From positions 1 through 32,965 of the forward strand of contig CALQZH010000006.1 of the NCBI GenBank assembly GCA_943349395.1: a DNA stretch of 32,965 nt. The letters run 5' to 3'. The notes beneath the pieces are model-generated. The model saw only the letters and a list, made by a program, of their open reading frames with translations, did not search any database and was not told the origin of the DNA. This document shows, piece by piece, positions 1 through 7,836 of the stretch. The first letter of the stretch is position 1, and every line of letters begins with the position of its first letter. The DNA comes from Parcubacteria group bacterium (GTDB lineage Bacteria; Patescibacteriota; Minisyncoccia; UBA6257; UBA11618). A program made the translations under genes and the position numbers.

Positions 1-99
1 CCCGCGTCTAAACCGCCCGAGAAAATCGAGAAACGGGACGGAGTCCGAAGAAACGCGGAACCCGACGCCATGCACGATGAATGATCTGCCCTGCGTCAT
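1..99 (-). CDS. Hypothetical protein, 5' part only (cut by left edge)
   Basis: An open frame of 33 codons runs from an ATG at position 99 off the left edge. Its ATG overlaps the TGA of the preceding methyltransferase gene (ATGA, 4 bp), the same coupling used elsewhere in this operon, so it is likely the next operon gene. The visible N-terminus contains the residues FIVHGVGFRVSSDSVPFL. This faintly resembles the N-termini of HprK-like serine kinase domain proteins, but too little is present to assign a family. Confidence 0.5.
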   Translation of the reverse strand, partial: MTQGRSFIVHGVGFRVSSDSVPFLDFLGRFRRG

Positions 100-854
100 G
101 ATGCGATGACGAGATAAAGGGCGATCTCGCCGAACATCCTGTTGCCGCCGGGAAGGGTCGCGTGGAATCGCTTGCCGCCCCATGAGAACGGCGTGAGAAG
201 CACGTTGCGATTGTATGATACGACGCACCGGAATTTCCTGCCCGTTTCGCGGCTGATGATCCCGAGAAACATCTCCATGAGGAATGGCGAGACGGGAGTG
301 ATATGCCCGAACGGCTTGGGATTCCGCTCGAACATAGAGGGTATGCCTGTAAGGAAGATCTTCAGGGCGGAATACGCATTCGCGACGTTCGGCGACGAAA
401 CGCACAATATCCCGCCCGGAACGACGCACGAAAGCGCATGCCGGAGGAAATGCAACGGATTTTCCAGGTGCTCGATGACTTCGGTGGCGACGACCGCGTC
501 GAAAAGGCCCGGATGAAAATCGGCATTCAAATCGGCCCACACGAAAGAGATATGGGGGATATCCCCTGCCTTGAAAAACGAAGGGTCGATGTCCGCGCAT
601 ACGATCTCATGGGGAGTGGCGGAGGCGGCGAGGAGTTCGGCGATGAGCGAAGCGGTATATCCCTCGCCGCATCCGAGCTCGAGGATGCGGCGAGGCGCGG
701 AGGATCCGTCCATGCGGCGGGAAAGCGCATCGCATACGGCGCGGGCGGCCGAACGGTTGATATTCGGGGCATTATTGGTTCCTATGGCATGGCGCGGCAT
801 ATCAGTTCTATATACCTCATATCCGGCCGAAAGAGAAATATTCTCTCGCGGCAT
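96..854 (-). CDS. Class I SAM-dependent methyltransferase
   Basis: The protein (up to 252 aa) has a Rossmann-fold methyltransferase core. Motif I is LELGCGEGY at about residues 58-66, an acidic CADID follows as the ribose-binding strand, and DAVVATEVIEHLENP is the post-II/motif IV region typical of Methyltransf_11/23-type enzymes. It probably methylates a sugar or lipid intermediate of the surface glycan, judged only from its operon with glycosyltransferases, flippase and ligase. The start is uncertain: the ATG at 854 overlaps the upstream GT4 gene by 38 bp, while the in-frame ATG at 800 (residue 19) lies just past that gene's stop. Neither has a convincing Shine-Dalgarno. The stop overlaps the next ATG. 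Confidence 0.85.
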   Translation of the reverse strand: MPRENISLSAGYEVYRTDMPRHAIGTNNAPNINRSAARAVCDALSRRMDGSSAPRRILELGCGEGYTASLIAELLAASATPHEIVCADIDPSFFKAGDIPHISFVWADLNADFHPGLFDAVVATEVIEHLENPLHFLRHALSCVVPGGILCVSSPNVANAYSALKIFLTGIPSMFERNPKPFGHITPVSPFLMEMFLGIISRETGRKFRCVVSYNRNVLLTPFSWGGKRFHATLPGGNRMFGEIALYLVIAS

Positions 855-1914
855 CCGATGCGCCAGGGAGAGAATCCGCGAAGAGTCCTGCCCGATCGAG
901 CATTGCGATCACGGCATCGTCCCGACCGATCGCCGTACGGATGGCATCCGGCAATCCGGACTCCGCGCCATATGCGAGAACATACCCCCTCCGCGAAAGA
1001 TCCGCGAATGCGGGAGTGCCGGAAACGATCGCGGGGACCCGGGCGGAAAACGATTCGAGAAGGACGAGCGGCATGTCCATAGTATCCCGTTCCGATCGGG
1101 GAGGGAGGACGACGGCTCCCGCGCAGGACAGGGCGGCCGGAACGTCTATATTCCTCTCGAGAAGGACGTTCGGAAGGTTCCCGGCCATGATGCGCCGTTC
1201 GAGGCAGGAAAATGCGCGCGCCCCGCGCCGGCCGAAATCGCGGATCGCGAGCCTGAAACGGCAATCGGGCAATGCGCGGGCGGCATCGAGCACGGCATCC
1301 GCTCCAGCTCCGGAATCGGCGCTCGAAAGATACAGGACAGTTCGCGGATAGGATTCGTCGGATGCGGAAGGTGGCGGGGCCGCCCTGCGGAGCCCGGCGC
1401 TCCATACGAACGTCGCGATGCGATCGGACGGAATGCCGAGCGCCATGAGCCTGTCGCGCATGAACAAGGACCGTACTGAATACGAAACGCTCTTGCCGCC
1501 GAATACGGCGAAAAAGAGACGCTGGACGAATCCGGCATCCCGAAGGGAAAAAATGGCGACGCAGAGGGGAATCCGCGGGCACAGGAGCCTCGCGAGGGCC
1601 AAGGGCAAGATGAACGACCAGTCGAGGGAAAAGGCCGCGATGCCCCGGACATCGCGCCTGCGGATCTCGCGCGCGATGCGGACGGCATTCGAAATCCATA
1701 GGAGATATTTGAGAGGGCGCGAGGGAAACGATGAGATCCACGGGAGCACAGTGGCATGGGGCGACGCCGGAACGTCTCCGCCATACGAATGCTGGGTAAA
1801 GACGAGAAAACGGTCTCCCCTGCCGCCTGCGGCGGATACGGCAGCCCAGGCGCTCTTCTGGATGCCCTCGATGAACGGCTCGTGGATTTCGGGGGCGAAA
1901 ACGGCAATGGTCAT
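817..1914 (-). CDS. GT4-like glycosyltransferase (GT-B fold)
   Basis: A 365-aa protein resembling glycosyltransferase family 4 (Glycos_transf_1). The C-terminal nucleotide-sugar half has the strand PRTVLYLSSADSGAGADAVLDA and a segment MDMPLVLLESFSARVPAIVSG. That segment corresponds to the usual EX7E region, but only the second Glu is present; the first position is Met. The N-terminal acceptor half begins MTIAVFAPEIHEPF. I chose the ATG at 1914 because it overlaps the stop of the upstream fusion gene as ATGA. An upstream extension to 1965 would run inside that gene. It probably adds a sugar to the lipid-linked glycan made by this operon; donor and acceptor cannot be read from sequence. Confidence 0.85.
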   Translation of the reverse strand: MTIAVFAPEIHEPFIEGIQKSAWAAVSAAGGRGDRFLVFTQHSYGGDVPASPHATVLPWISSFPSRPLKYLLWISNAVRIAREIRRRDVRGIAAFSLDWSFILPLALARLLCPRIPLCVAIFSLRDAGFVQRLFFAVFGGKSVSYSVRSLFMRDRLMALGIPSDRIATFVWSAGLRRAAPPPSASDESYPRTVLYLSSADSGAGADAVLDAARALPDCRFRLAIRDFGRRGARAFSCLERRIMAGNLPNVLLERNIDVPAALSCAGAVVLPPRSERDTMDMPLVLLESFSARVPAIVSGTPAFADLSRRGYVLAYGAESGLPDAIRTAIGRDDAVIAMLDRAGLFADSLPGASDAAREYFSFGRI

Positions 1915-3671
1915 AAGGATGAGAATAGGTCCGCTTCCTGGCGCGAAACGGCCTCCGTGCCGCACGCGCGCACGACGACTTCCCGCGCGCGCGCCGCGTG
2001 CTCGCGAGCAACCGCCGGATTACGAAGGTAGGATACCATGTTCCCTGCCAATGCCGCGGCATCATGCGGATCATGGAAAAGGGCGGACTCCCGGAACACA
2101 CCCGCGAAGGAAAGGGTGCGCGGAAGGCAAAGGCAGAGCCCGCATGCGGCGGCTTCGTACGCCGCGAGGCACTGGCCCTCCGAAACGGAACTGTTCGCAT
2201 ACAGGTATCGCCGGCTCAACTCCTCGGGCAAGCGGCTATGGGGAACGAAACGACGAAGCACGACCGACCGTTCGAGGCCGAGGGAACGGACGAGGGGTTC
2301 AAACGAAGGATCACGCACCTCGCCTATGACATGGAACGCGATGTCCGGAAAGGAACGCCTCACGATGGCGAAGGCCCGAAGGATAGTCGGGATATCCTTG
2401 TCAGGGGTGACATTCCCGAGGAATACGATCCCGTTGCGCGCATGCGATCCCCGCTCGCGGAAATGGACGGAGTCGACCGCAAGCGGGATGACGGCGATTT
2501 TCACGGGAGGAAGTCCGCGCGCGACGAGAAATTCCTTCTCCTCGGGAGTGACGACGCGCACGCGCTTTGACAGGCGGAAGACGATATCCTGCACGATCTG
2601 CTTCCACGGCGCCCTCCTCCGCACGGAATCATGGGTCATGAAAGCGGTACGGGGGCATATGAAAGGAGCGATCATCGACTGCCATACGAGCGTGCCGGCA
2701 TACACGGCATCGTGCCGATGCGACCAGAAAAAAAGGAGATACCGGAAGGGATTCTCGTAGGTGAAGATTGGGAACCCGTCATACTGCGGATCATCCGCGA
2801 TCCGGACCTCGGGACGGACGGCGTAGAGGATCGGATCGAATCCGGCACGGCGTGCCGAGCGAAGGGCGTGCAGATGGTAATTCTCAACAGGAGAAAGGGA
2901 AAAGAGCTGGGCATGATAGCCGACGGCTATCTCGATGAGCGTGCGAGGACGCTTCCGGGCGATGATGAGGACATAGGGCGCGAACGCCGGGAACCGGGAA
3001 AGTCCGAGATAGAGGCGGTACGCGAAGCGCCGCCATCCCCGCAAGGAATCTTTCCCCGCCTCGGCAAGGGACGAATAACGGATGGGGATACAATGGAGGA
3101 TGTCGAAGCCGTTGCCGCGGAGGATGCGCATGGCGCGCCATGGGGAAAACGTATGGAATGAAAGGCCTTTTCGCCGGTTGCGGGCGTATCCGCGCGAGAC
3201 GAAAGGATTAGAAGAGTTACGGATGTCGCAGAGTACGTAGCCGCCGGAACGGACGGCTGATCCGGCATGCTCGAGGAATGAGGCGATATCATACCGAGAA
3301 CGGAGATTATGGAGCGTATTGCATGAAAGCACAGCATCGAAGCGGAGGGTGTTGCGGGGATCGGACAGCGAGCCGGCGAGAGATCCGAGAACGAGTTCCG
3401 TCTCGGAACCGGCTGCCGTCCTGGCAGCGGCGAGCATGTCAGGAGAATCGTCGACTCCCGTGAGATGCGCGCCGGGGACGGCCACGCGGAGCTTCGCGAG
3501 AATCGCGCCATTGCCGCAGCCGAGCTCGAGGAACGAGGGGGATGGCGGAAGATGGGAGGCATGCAGGAAATCAGCCGCGGCACGGCGAACCAGCTCTTCC
3601 AAGTCGGCCGCCCGCCCGTACGTATGGGAAATGCCGCGCCAAAAATCAGGTATGGGATCGCGATCGGGCAT
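1911..3671 (-). CDS. Methyltransferase-GT4 glycosyltransferase fusion
   Basis: One uninterrupted 586-aa frame joins two enzymes. Residues 1-240 are a class I SAM methyltransferase (FLELGCGNG at 47-55, GVDDSPDML at about 72-80, DAVLSCNTLHNL at about 112-123). Residues about 243-586 are a GT4 glycosyltransferase with AVIPLAVD at 393-400, GIVFLGNVTPDKDIPTIL at 414-431 and an intact EX7E motif (E498, E506 in SEGQCLAAYEAAACG). The linker is short and no internal start is obvious. A single polypeptide would allow sugar transfer and methylation of the same glycan, for instance as chain capping; that role is inference. It lies 13 bp after the GNAT-like gene and is ATGA-coupled to the next GT4 gene. 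Confidence 0.88.
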   Translation of the reverse strand: MPDRDPIPDFWRGISHTYGRAADLEELVRRAAADFLHASHLPPSPSFLELGCGNGAILAKLRVAVPGAHLTGVDDSPDMLAAARTAAGSETELVLGSLAGSLSDPRNTLRFDAVLSCNTLHNLRSRYDIASFLEHAGSAVRSGGYVLCDIRNSSNPFVSRGYARNRRKGLSFHTFSPWRAMRILRGNGFDILHCIPIRYSSLAEAGKDSLRGWRRFAYRLYLGLSRFPAFAPYVLIIARKRPRTLIEIAVGYHAQLFSLSPVENYHLHALRSARRAGFDPILYAVRPEVRIADDPQYDGFPIFTYENPFRYLLFFWSHRHDAVYAGTLVWQSMIAPFICPRTAFMTHDSVRRRAPWKQIVQDIVFRLSKRVRVVTPEEKEFLVARGLPPVKIAVIPLAVDSVHFRERGSHARNGIVFLGNVTPDKDIPTILRAFAIVRRSFPDIAFHVIGEVRDPSFEPLVRSLGLERSVVLRRFVPHSRLPEELSRRYLYANSSVSEGQCLAAYEAAACGLCLCLPRTLSFAGVFRESALFHDPHDAAALAGNMVSYLRNPAVAREHAARAREVVVRACGTEAVSRQEADLFSSL

Positions 3672-3684
3672 AGTGCCTATATAA

Positions 3685-4323
3685 TCACGATTTCATGAAA
3701 TAAGCGAATCGCCTGACGGCTCCGAAGCGGCGGAAGTAGCGATAATAGGCGAAGCGGAGCCATGAGCATTCCTTGCGCTCGGGAACTTCGATTACCCCCC
3801 ACTTGCGCTTGAAGAATGCGACGCGGGCGAGATCCTCGTCGTGCATGCCATCGAATCCCAGGAGCCCGAGATTCGCATAACGATACGCGCGGGAACGGAA
3901 AAACGATAATGCAGCATCGAGCGCGGCGTAATTCGGGCATGCGGGCCGGAAACGCGCGTCGGTCGCGGACAGGGAGAGATACGCCGTCGCATGTCCCGGA
4001 AAATACGTATGGGCAGGATGGGGATCGAATAAGACGAACGAGCACGGGGTCTCCCCGGAATATGCGACGAAAAGATCGAGAGACCGGTCGGCGAGAAGCG
4101 TGTCGAATGCCGGATCGTAAGGTATCGATTCCGAGGCGAGAACGGATCGGAGCATTGCCCAGCATGCGGCAAGGACGGCATGCGGCCGATCGGAAAGATG
4201 AGAGACGCGGATGGAGGCATGGGCCGCACGACGGATTTCGGTCCGGCATGACAGCCGCGAACGCCAGGAAGCCTCATTCTCGGAAAAATCGATATACGCG
4301 TTCTTATAGGACAGTGCGGGCAT
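3685..4323 (-). CDS. GNAT-fold acyl/aminoacyltransferase-like protein (FemAB-related)
   Basis: A 212-aa protein. The C-terminal half has YANLGLLGFDGMHDEDLARVAFFKRKWG, split here as YANLGLLGFDG and VAFFKRKWG. This resembles the 'LGG...FKrgfG' signature of FemAB/GNAT_6 proteins, which transfer aminoacyl or acyl groups to peptidoglycan precursors or lipid-linked sugars. The middle part (LFVAYSGETPCSFVLFD) fits the GNAT central strands. The tail is basic and aromatic. It overlaps the flippase gene by 20 bp, so the two are likely translated together. The placement suggests acylation of a glycan building block; the family call is moderate and the substrate unknown. Confidence 0.65.
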   Translation of the reverse strand: MPALSYKNAYIDFSENEASWRSRLSCRTEIRRAAHASIRVSHLSDRPHAVLAACWAMLRSVLASESIPYDPAFDTLLADRSLDLFVAYSGETPCSFVLFDPHPAHTYFPGHATAYLSLSATDARFRPACPNYAALDAALSFFRSRAYRYANLGLLGFDGMHDEDLARVAFFKRKWGVIEVPERKECSWLRFAYYRYFRRFGAVRRFAYFMKS

Positions 4324-5533
4324 AGGAAAATGTCACGGTGAAGTTCGCTGCCTGGGCGACGATGGAAGCGATCGCGGCTCCGTGCATCCCGTATGCGGGG
4401 ACGAGCATGAAGCCGAGAATCACGTTCAGGATTCCCGCGCCGAGAGTCGCAATGAAATCGGCGGACTGCCTGTTCCGCGCGAACAGGAAATAATCGAGGA
4501 AACTGCCGGGAAATACGAAAACGAGCATCCAGACGAGCAGGCGGAAAACCCCCACGGAAGGCTCGTATCCGGGCCCGAAAAGGGCGGGGATGAGATATCC
4601 CGCGAAAAGGGAGAGTAGGACCGCGACAAGGACGCCGCCGGAAGAAAGGATGAGCATCATCCGGGAAAAGATGCGCCGGCGGAACGCGGGATCGCCCGAG
4701 CGCTCCGAAAGCGCCGGGAATATCGCGCTCGAGAGGAAGGCGGGTATCAGGGCGGCCGAAGCGACGATCCGGGCCGCGACGGCGTATCGGCCGACATCGG
4801 CCGCTTCCCCGAAGATGCCTATGATGATCTGGTCGGCCGAGAAGAAAAGGAAACTCGTAAGGCCGAAAAGGGCCATGGGGAAGCCGTTCTTGAGAAGCCA
4901 GGCCCCCTCATGCGAGGAAAAGGAGGCTGGACGGAAGGCGCCGCGCGCGAATGCGAAGCTCGCGCACAGGCTGACTGCGGCACCCGCGAGATACATGGCC
5001 GCAAGGGCTTCGGGAGAAGGATGGGAATAGAGGAAGAAATAGGCCCCGATGAGAACAGCTGCGCTCTCCATGACATTCGCGACGAACTCGTATTCCATCC
5101 TCTGCATGCCCCGGAGGATACTGGCGAAGAAATCGCGGATATGGCTCACGACGAGGAGAAGGACGACGAAGCCGAACAAGGGTCCGGAAAGACGGGAGAA
5201 AAGATAGCCGACGCACGCAAGGATTCCGAAAACGGTCGCCGAGGCAATTTTCATTGAACGGGCCGTCGAGAGGAGCGCCGGACGGACGGTACGCGTATGA
5301 TATTCCCGAACCACCAACGTCCCGAGTCCTAGATCGGCGAAGATGAAAAAGGCGCCGGCAAAAGAAAGGCAATAGGAAAAAGATCCATATCCGGCAGGGC
5401 CCAAGATGCGCGCCGCGAGAACGGCGACGCCGAGCTTCAAGATGCGGGTGATGCCATAGCTCGCGGCAAGCCAGAACGCGTTCTTCATTACCGTCTGGCG
5501 GAAGGATACATTCGAAAAAAGAAATAGGAACAT
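4304..5533 (-). CDS. Wzx-type polysaccharide flippase (MOP superfamily)
   Basis: A 409-aa polytopic membrane protein with about 12 hydrophobic segments. It opens with NAFWLAASYGITRILKLGV and ARILGPAGYGSFSYCLSF, the classic N-terminal pattern of the Polysacc_synt/RfbX flippases, and has the internal repeat pattern of MOP transporters (AARIVASAALIPAFLSSAIFP). These proteins move undecaprenyl-linked oligosaccharides to the outer face of the membrane. It starts 2 bp after the ligase stop. A second in-frame ATG at 5488 (MKNAFWL) is an alternative start that would remove 15 residues; neither has a clear Shine-Dalgarno. It sits between the ligase and the sugar-modifying enzymes of the operon. Confidence 0.92.
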   Translation of the reverse strand: MFLFLFSNVSFRQTVMKNAFWLAASYGITRILKLGVAVLAARILGPAGYGSFSYCLSFAGAFFIFADLGLGTLVVREYHTRTVRPALLSTARSMKIASATVFGILACVGYLFSRLSGPLFGFVVLLLVVSHIRDFFASILRGMQRMEYEFVANVMESAAVLIGAYFFLYSHPSPEALAAMYLAGAAVSLCASFAFARGAFRPASFSSHEGAWLLKNGFPMALFGLTSFLFFSADQIIIGIFGEAADVGRYAVAARIVASAALIPAFLSSAIFPALSERSGDPAFRRRIFSRMMLILSSGGVLVAVLLSLFAGYLIPALFGPGYEPSVGVFRLLVWMLVFVFPGSFLDYFLFARNRQSADFIATLGAGILNVILGFMLVPAYGMHGAAIASIVAQAANFTVTFSYARTVL

Positions 5534-5535
5534 GA

Positions 5536-7734
5536 CTATTCGGGAAGGCCGAGATCGAGCAGAATACCTTTTAGCGACGGGTACTGAGGCGACTTCTTCA
5601 GGTCCTCGGACCTCATGACCTCGCGCAGGATATTGCGGGCGGCATCGAACTGCCGGTCAAAATAATACACAAGCCCGAGCTTGAGCTTCGACTCCGTATC
5701 GCGAGGATCGAAAAGGAACGCTTGCTGGAAATACCTGATCGAGCGGGCGTAGTCCTCGGCGTCGCCGAAATACGAGCCGAGCATGGCCGCTTCGGGAGCG
5801 CTCTTGGGCTTCCTGCCGAGCGTCTCCGCCGCATCGATCTCGCGGGCCGCGCCAGCCGCATCCCCTATCTGAATCAAGAGCATGCCGTACTCGAAATGCG
5901 AATCACCAACTTGAAGATCGAGAGAGATAGCCCGACGTAATGCATCCGTCGCCCCCTGCTTATCGCCTTTCAAGTACAAGATCTTCGAAAGGATAGAAAG
6001 TGTCGTCTGTCGGCCAGGAGAAAGCTTCTCGGCGGCAATAAGCGCCTGCTCGGCCTCGAAAAGATACGACGCATCGATATCGCTCACGGTCGTCACGAAT
6101 TCGGCGAATGCAATGAAAAAAGAATAGTCGAAAGGGTTGTTGCGGATTGCCGAGCGTAACTCGTCAGCCGCGCGAGCGATCGTTGTGCGCTCGTCGGGAA
6201 GCGCCACATTCTGCTGACGCAATTGTCCGAGAAGCGGCGCGAGATCCTTGCGAACGTAATCGATGTACGGCGTATGCACGGAAAGCGCCTCATCGAATGC
6301 CGCCTTTCCCTCGGGAATACGCCGCTGGATGAACTCGTTTAGCGCCGTCCACTCCGCATGGCTCGCCCGCCACACGGGATAATATGCGAAATAGGAAAGC
6401 GCGACGAAAGCAAGGCTACACGGAACGGCAAACGGAAGGCTTAGAGGATGTTCTGAACGGCTCGAGAGAATATCGGGCTCATCGGAAGAAGCGATATATG
6501 CCGCAACGATCGCGAGCATCACGTAGCTCGTCAGGGTATCGAATGCAAAGAAATTCTGGACGAGATAGGCGGCGAGCAAAGCCGAAAGCCACGGTTCGCG
6601 GCGAGACCGCCATGCGAGAAACCCAAACAGGAAAATATAAAGGGCGAAACCGACCACACCCGTTTCCGCGAGCGATTGTACGAAGGCATTATGAGGCTTG
6701 TCGAACCCGATCTCCCCGAAACCATACCGCAAAAGTCGCGGATCGTAATGCGTATTGAACCCCGCATGGAAATTCTCGGATCCCCAGCCGAAGATCGGCT
6801 TATCGGCGAAAGCTTTGAGACCGATCCGCCACGCCATGAGCCGCGGCGCGGCTTGAAATCCCTGAATAGATAGACGTGAGAAAACAGGTATGGCCTGCCA
6901 CGCGGGATTCGCTCGCGTAACCCAGAAGAAGCATGAAAAAACGATGAGGCAGGCCCATGCGACAGCTATCGCCGCCCGCCCCCTACGCGCAGAAATTCCG
7001 CCTAAAGGAACCGGACGCACGGCATAAAAAAGGGATAGGACGACGAGCCCGGTAATGAATCCAAGGAGAGCGCCGCGGGTCTGCGTCATCAGCATCACGA
7101 CCGTATCGAACAAGGCGATAACCGCGAAAAATGCGGCGAATCCCCTCTCCCTCCCCGCCCACGCCTGAAACGCATAGTGTCCCGCTATGAAGATATGGAA
7201 CAGAAGATATGCGGCGAGGAATATCGGATTACCAACGGTTCCCGAAAACCGATCGCCAACTGCCTCGAAGAAAATCGAAGGGAAAATGAGCTGGAGCACG
7301 GGAAAAAAGGCCACGAGAAAGCTCGCGCCTGACGACCATGCGAGGTACGTCCTCCAAGCAGCCAAGCCTCGGATCATCCCGGAAAGCATGACGAAAAACG
7401 CCCCTATATGAAGGATGAGAAAAAGGCCTGTCATCCGCTCGGGAATGGACCAGAAACTGCGCGCGAAATCGATGCCCAGCGCAGATGATAAGAAGAGAAC
7501 GGTAAAATAGGCGAGAAGTGCGAAACCGATGGCGCTCCGTCGCGGACGGAACTTGGGCTCGGCATAAGCGAGAACGGCATAGCACGCGGAAATAAGTGCG
7601 ATCAAAATCTCGAAAAAAAGGGTTTTCGCGGTGATGAGAGGACTCATCAAATGATGCTGGAATACGAGCGGCGTGAATAATAAGGCATAAAGCCCGAATA
7701 TCACGAAACGTCGCATGGAGAGGGAGAAAAGCAT
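5536..7734 (-). CDS. O-antigen ligase/polymerase-like membrane protein with TPR domain (copy 1)
   Basis: A 732-aa protein with about 11-12 membrane segments in its first ~440 residues, then a soluble tail of TPR-like helices (LKLGLVYYFDRQFDAARNIL and similar). Wzy_C/WaaL landmarks are SGTVGNPIFLAAYL, TQTRGALLGF, FGWGSENFH and KPHNAFVQSLAETGVVGF. Such enzymes transfer lipid-linked glycans to lipid or protein acceptors or polymerise them. I chose the ATG at 7734 because a TATAAT lies 10 nt upstream; ATG 7716 is possible. The longer TTG-initiated frame from 7770 would begin inside the upstream terminator. It heads the minus-strand glycan operon and has a paralogue at 11459-13360. Confidence 0.88.
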   Translation of the reverse strand: MLFSLSMRRFVIFGLYALLFTPLVFQHHLMSPLITAKTLFFEILIALISACYAVLAYAEPKFRPRRSAIGFALLAYFTVLFLSSALGIDFARSFWSIPERMTGLFLILHIGAFFVMLSGMIRGLAAWRTYLAWSSGASFLVAFFPVLQLIFPSIFFEAVGDRFSGTVGNPIFLAAYLLFHIFIAGHYAFQAWAGRERGFAAFFAVIALFDTVVMLMTQTRGALLGFITGLVVLSLFYAVRPVPLGGISARRGRAAIAVAWACLIVFSCFFWVTRANPAWQAIPVFSRLSIQGFQAAPRLMAWRIGLKAFADKPIFGWGSENFHAGFNTHYDPRLLRYGFGEIGFDKPHNAFVQSLAETGVVGFALYIFLFGFLAWRSRREPWLSALLAAYLVQNFFAFDTLTSYVMLAIVAAYIASSDEPDILSSRSEHPLSLPFAVPCSLAFVALSYFAYYPVWRASHAEWTALNEFIQRRIPEGKAAFDEALSVHTPYIDYVRKDLAPLLGQLRQQNVALPDERTTIARAADELRSAIRNNPFDYSFFIAFAEFVTTVSDIDASYLFEAEQALIAAEKLSPGRQTTLSILSKILYLKGDKQGATDALRRAISLDLQVGDSHFEYGMLLIQIGDAAGAAREIDAAETLGRKPKSAPEAAMLGSYFGDAEDYARSIRYFQQAFLFDPRDTESKLKLGLVYYFDRQFDAARNILREVMRSEDLKKSPQYPSLKGILLDLGLPE

Positions 7735-7744
7735 AGAGAGAGGG

Positions 7745-7772
7745 ATTATATGGGCATAATCATACGGCAAAA
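7745..7772 (-). promoter_or_regulatory. Candidate promoter of the glycan operon
   Basis: On the minus strand a perfect TATAAT (plus positions 7745-7750) lies 10 nt before the ATG at 7734, predicting a start of transcription within a few bases of the start codon. The -35 (TTTTGC, 7767-7772, 16-nt spacer) is poor and overlaps the T-tract of the S-layer terminator, so the two units sit back to back. Confidence 0.45.
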
Positions 7773-7798
7773 GCCCCTGGCTCTCAAGACCAGGGGCT
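7768..7798 (-). terminator. Rho-independent terminator of the S-layer-like gene
   Basis: A perfect 9-bp GC-rich stem (7772-7780 with 7790-7798, 9-nt loop) is followed on the minus strand by a short TTTT. It lies 38 bp past the stop of the large surface-protein gene. The T-tract is short, so read-through into the glycan operon is possible. Confidence 0.6.
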
Positions 7799-7836
7799 GT
7801 ATTGCCTACGCTACACCACTATACCTAATTCCCAGG

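Noticed and set aside
303-1479. Long plus-strand open frames antisense to the glycan operon
   Set aside because: They are antisense shadows of GC-rich codons with Arg/Gly-rich composition and no start signals.
782-2200. Long Arg-rich open frame overlapping the GT4 and fusion genes
   Set aside because: High GC content keeps alternative frames open; the peptide is Arg/Pro/Ser-rich without motifs and is out of frame with clear enzyme genes.
7760-7835. tRNA-like sequence on the minus strand (D-arm-like part and a strong stem-loop)
   Set aside because: There is no T-arm consensus (GGTTCRA) and no 3' strand to pair with the putative acceptor; the stem-loop with TTTT is better explained as a terminator.
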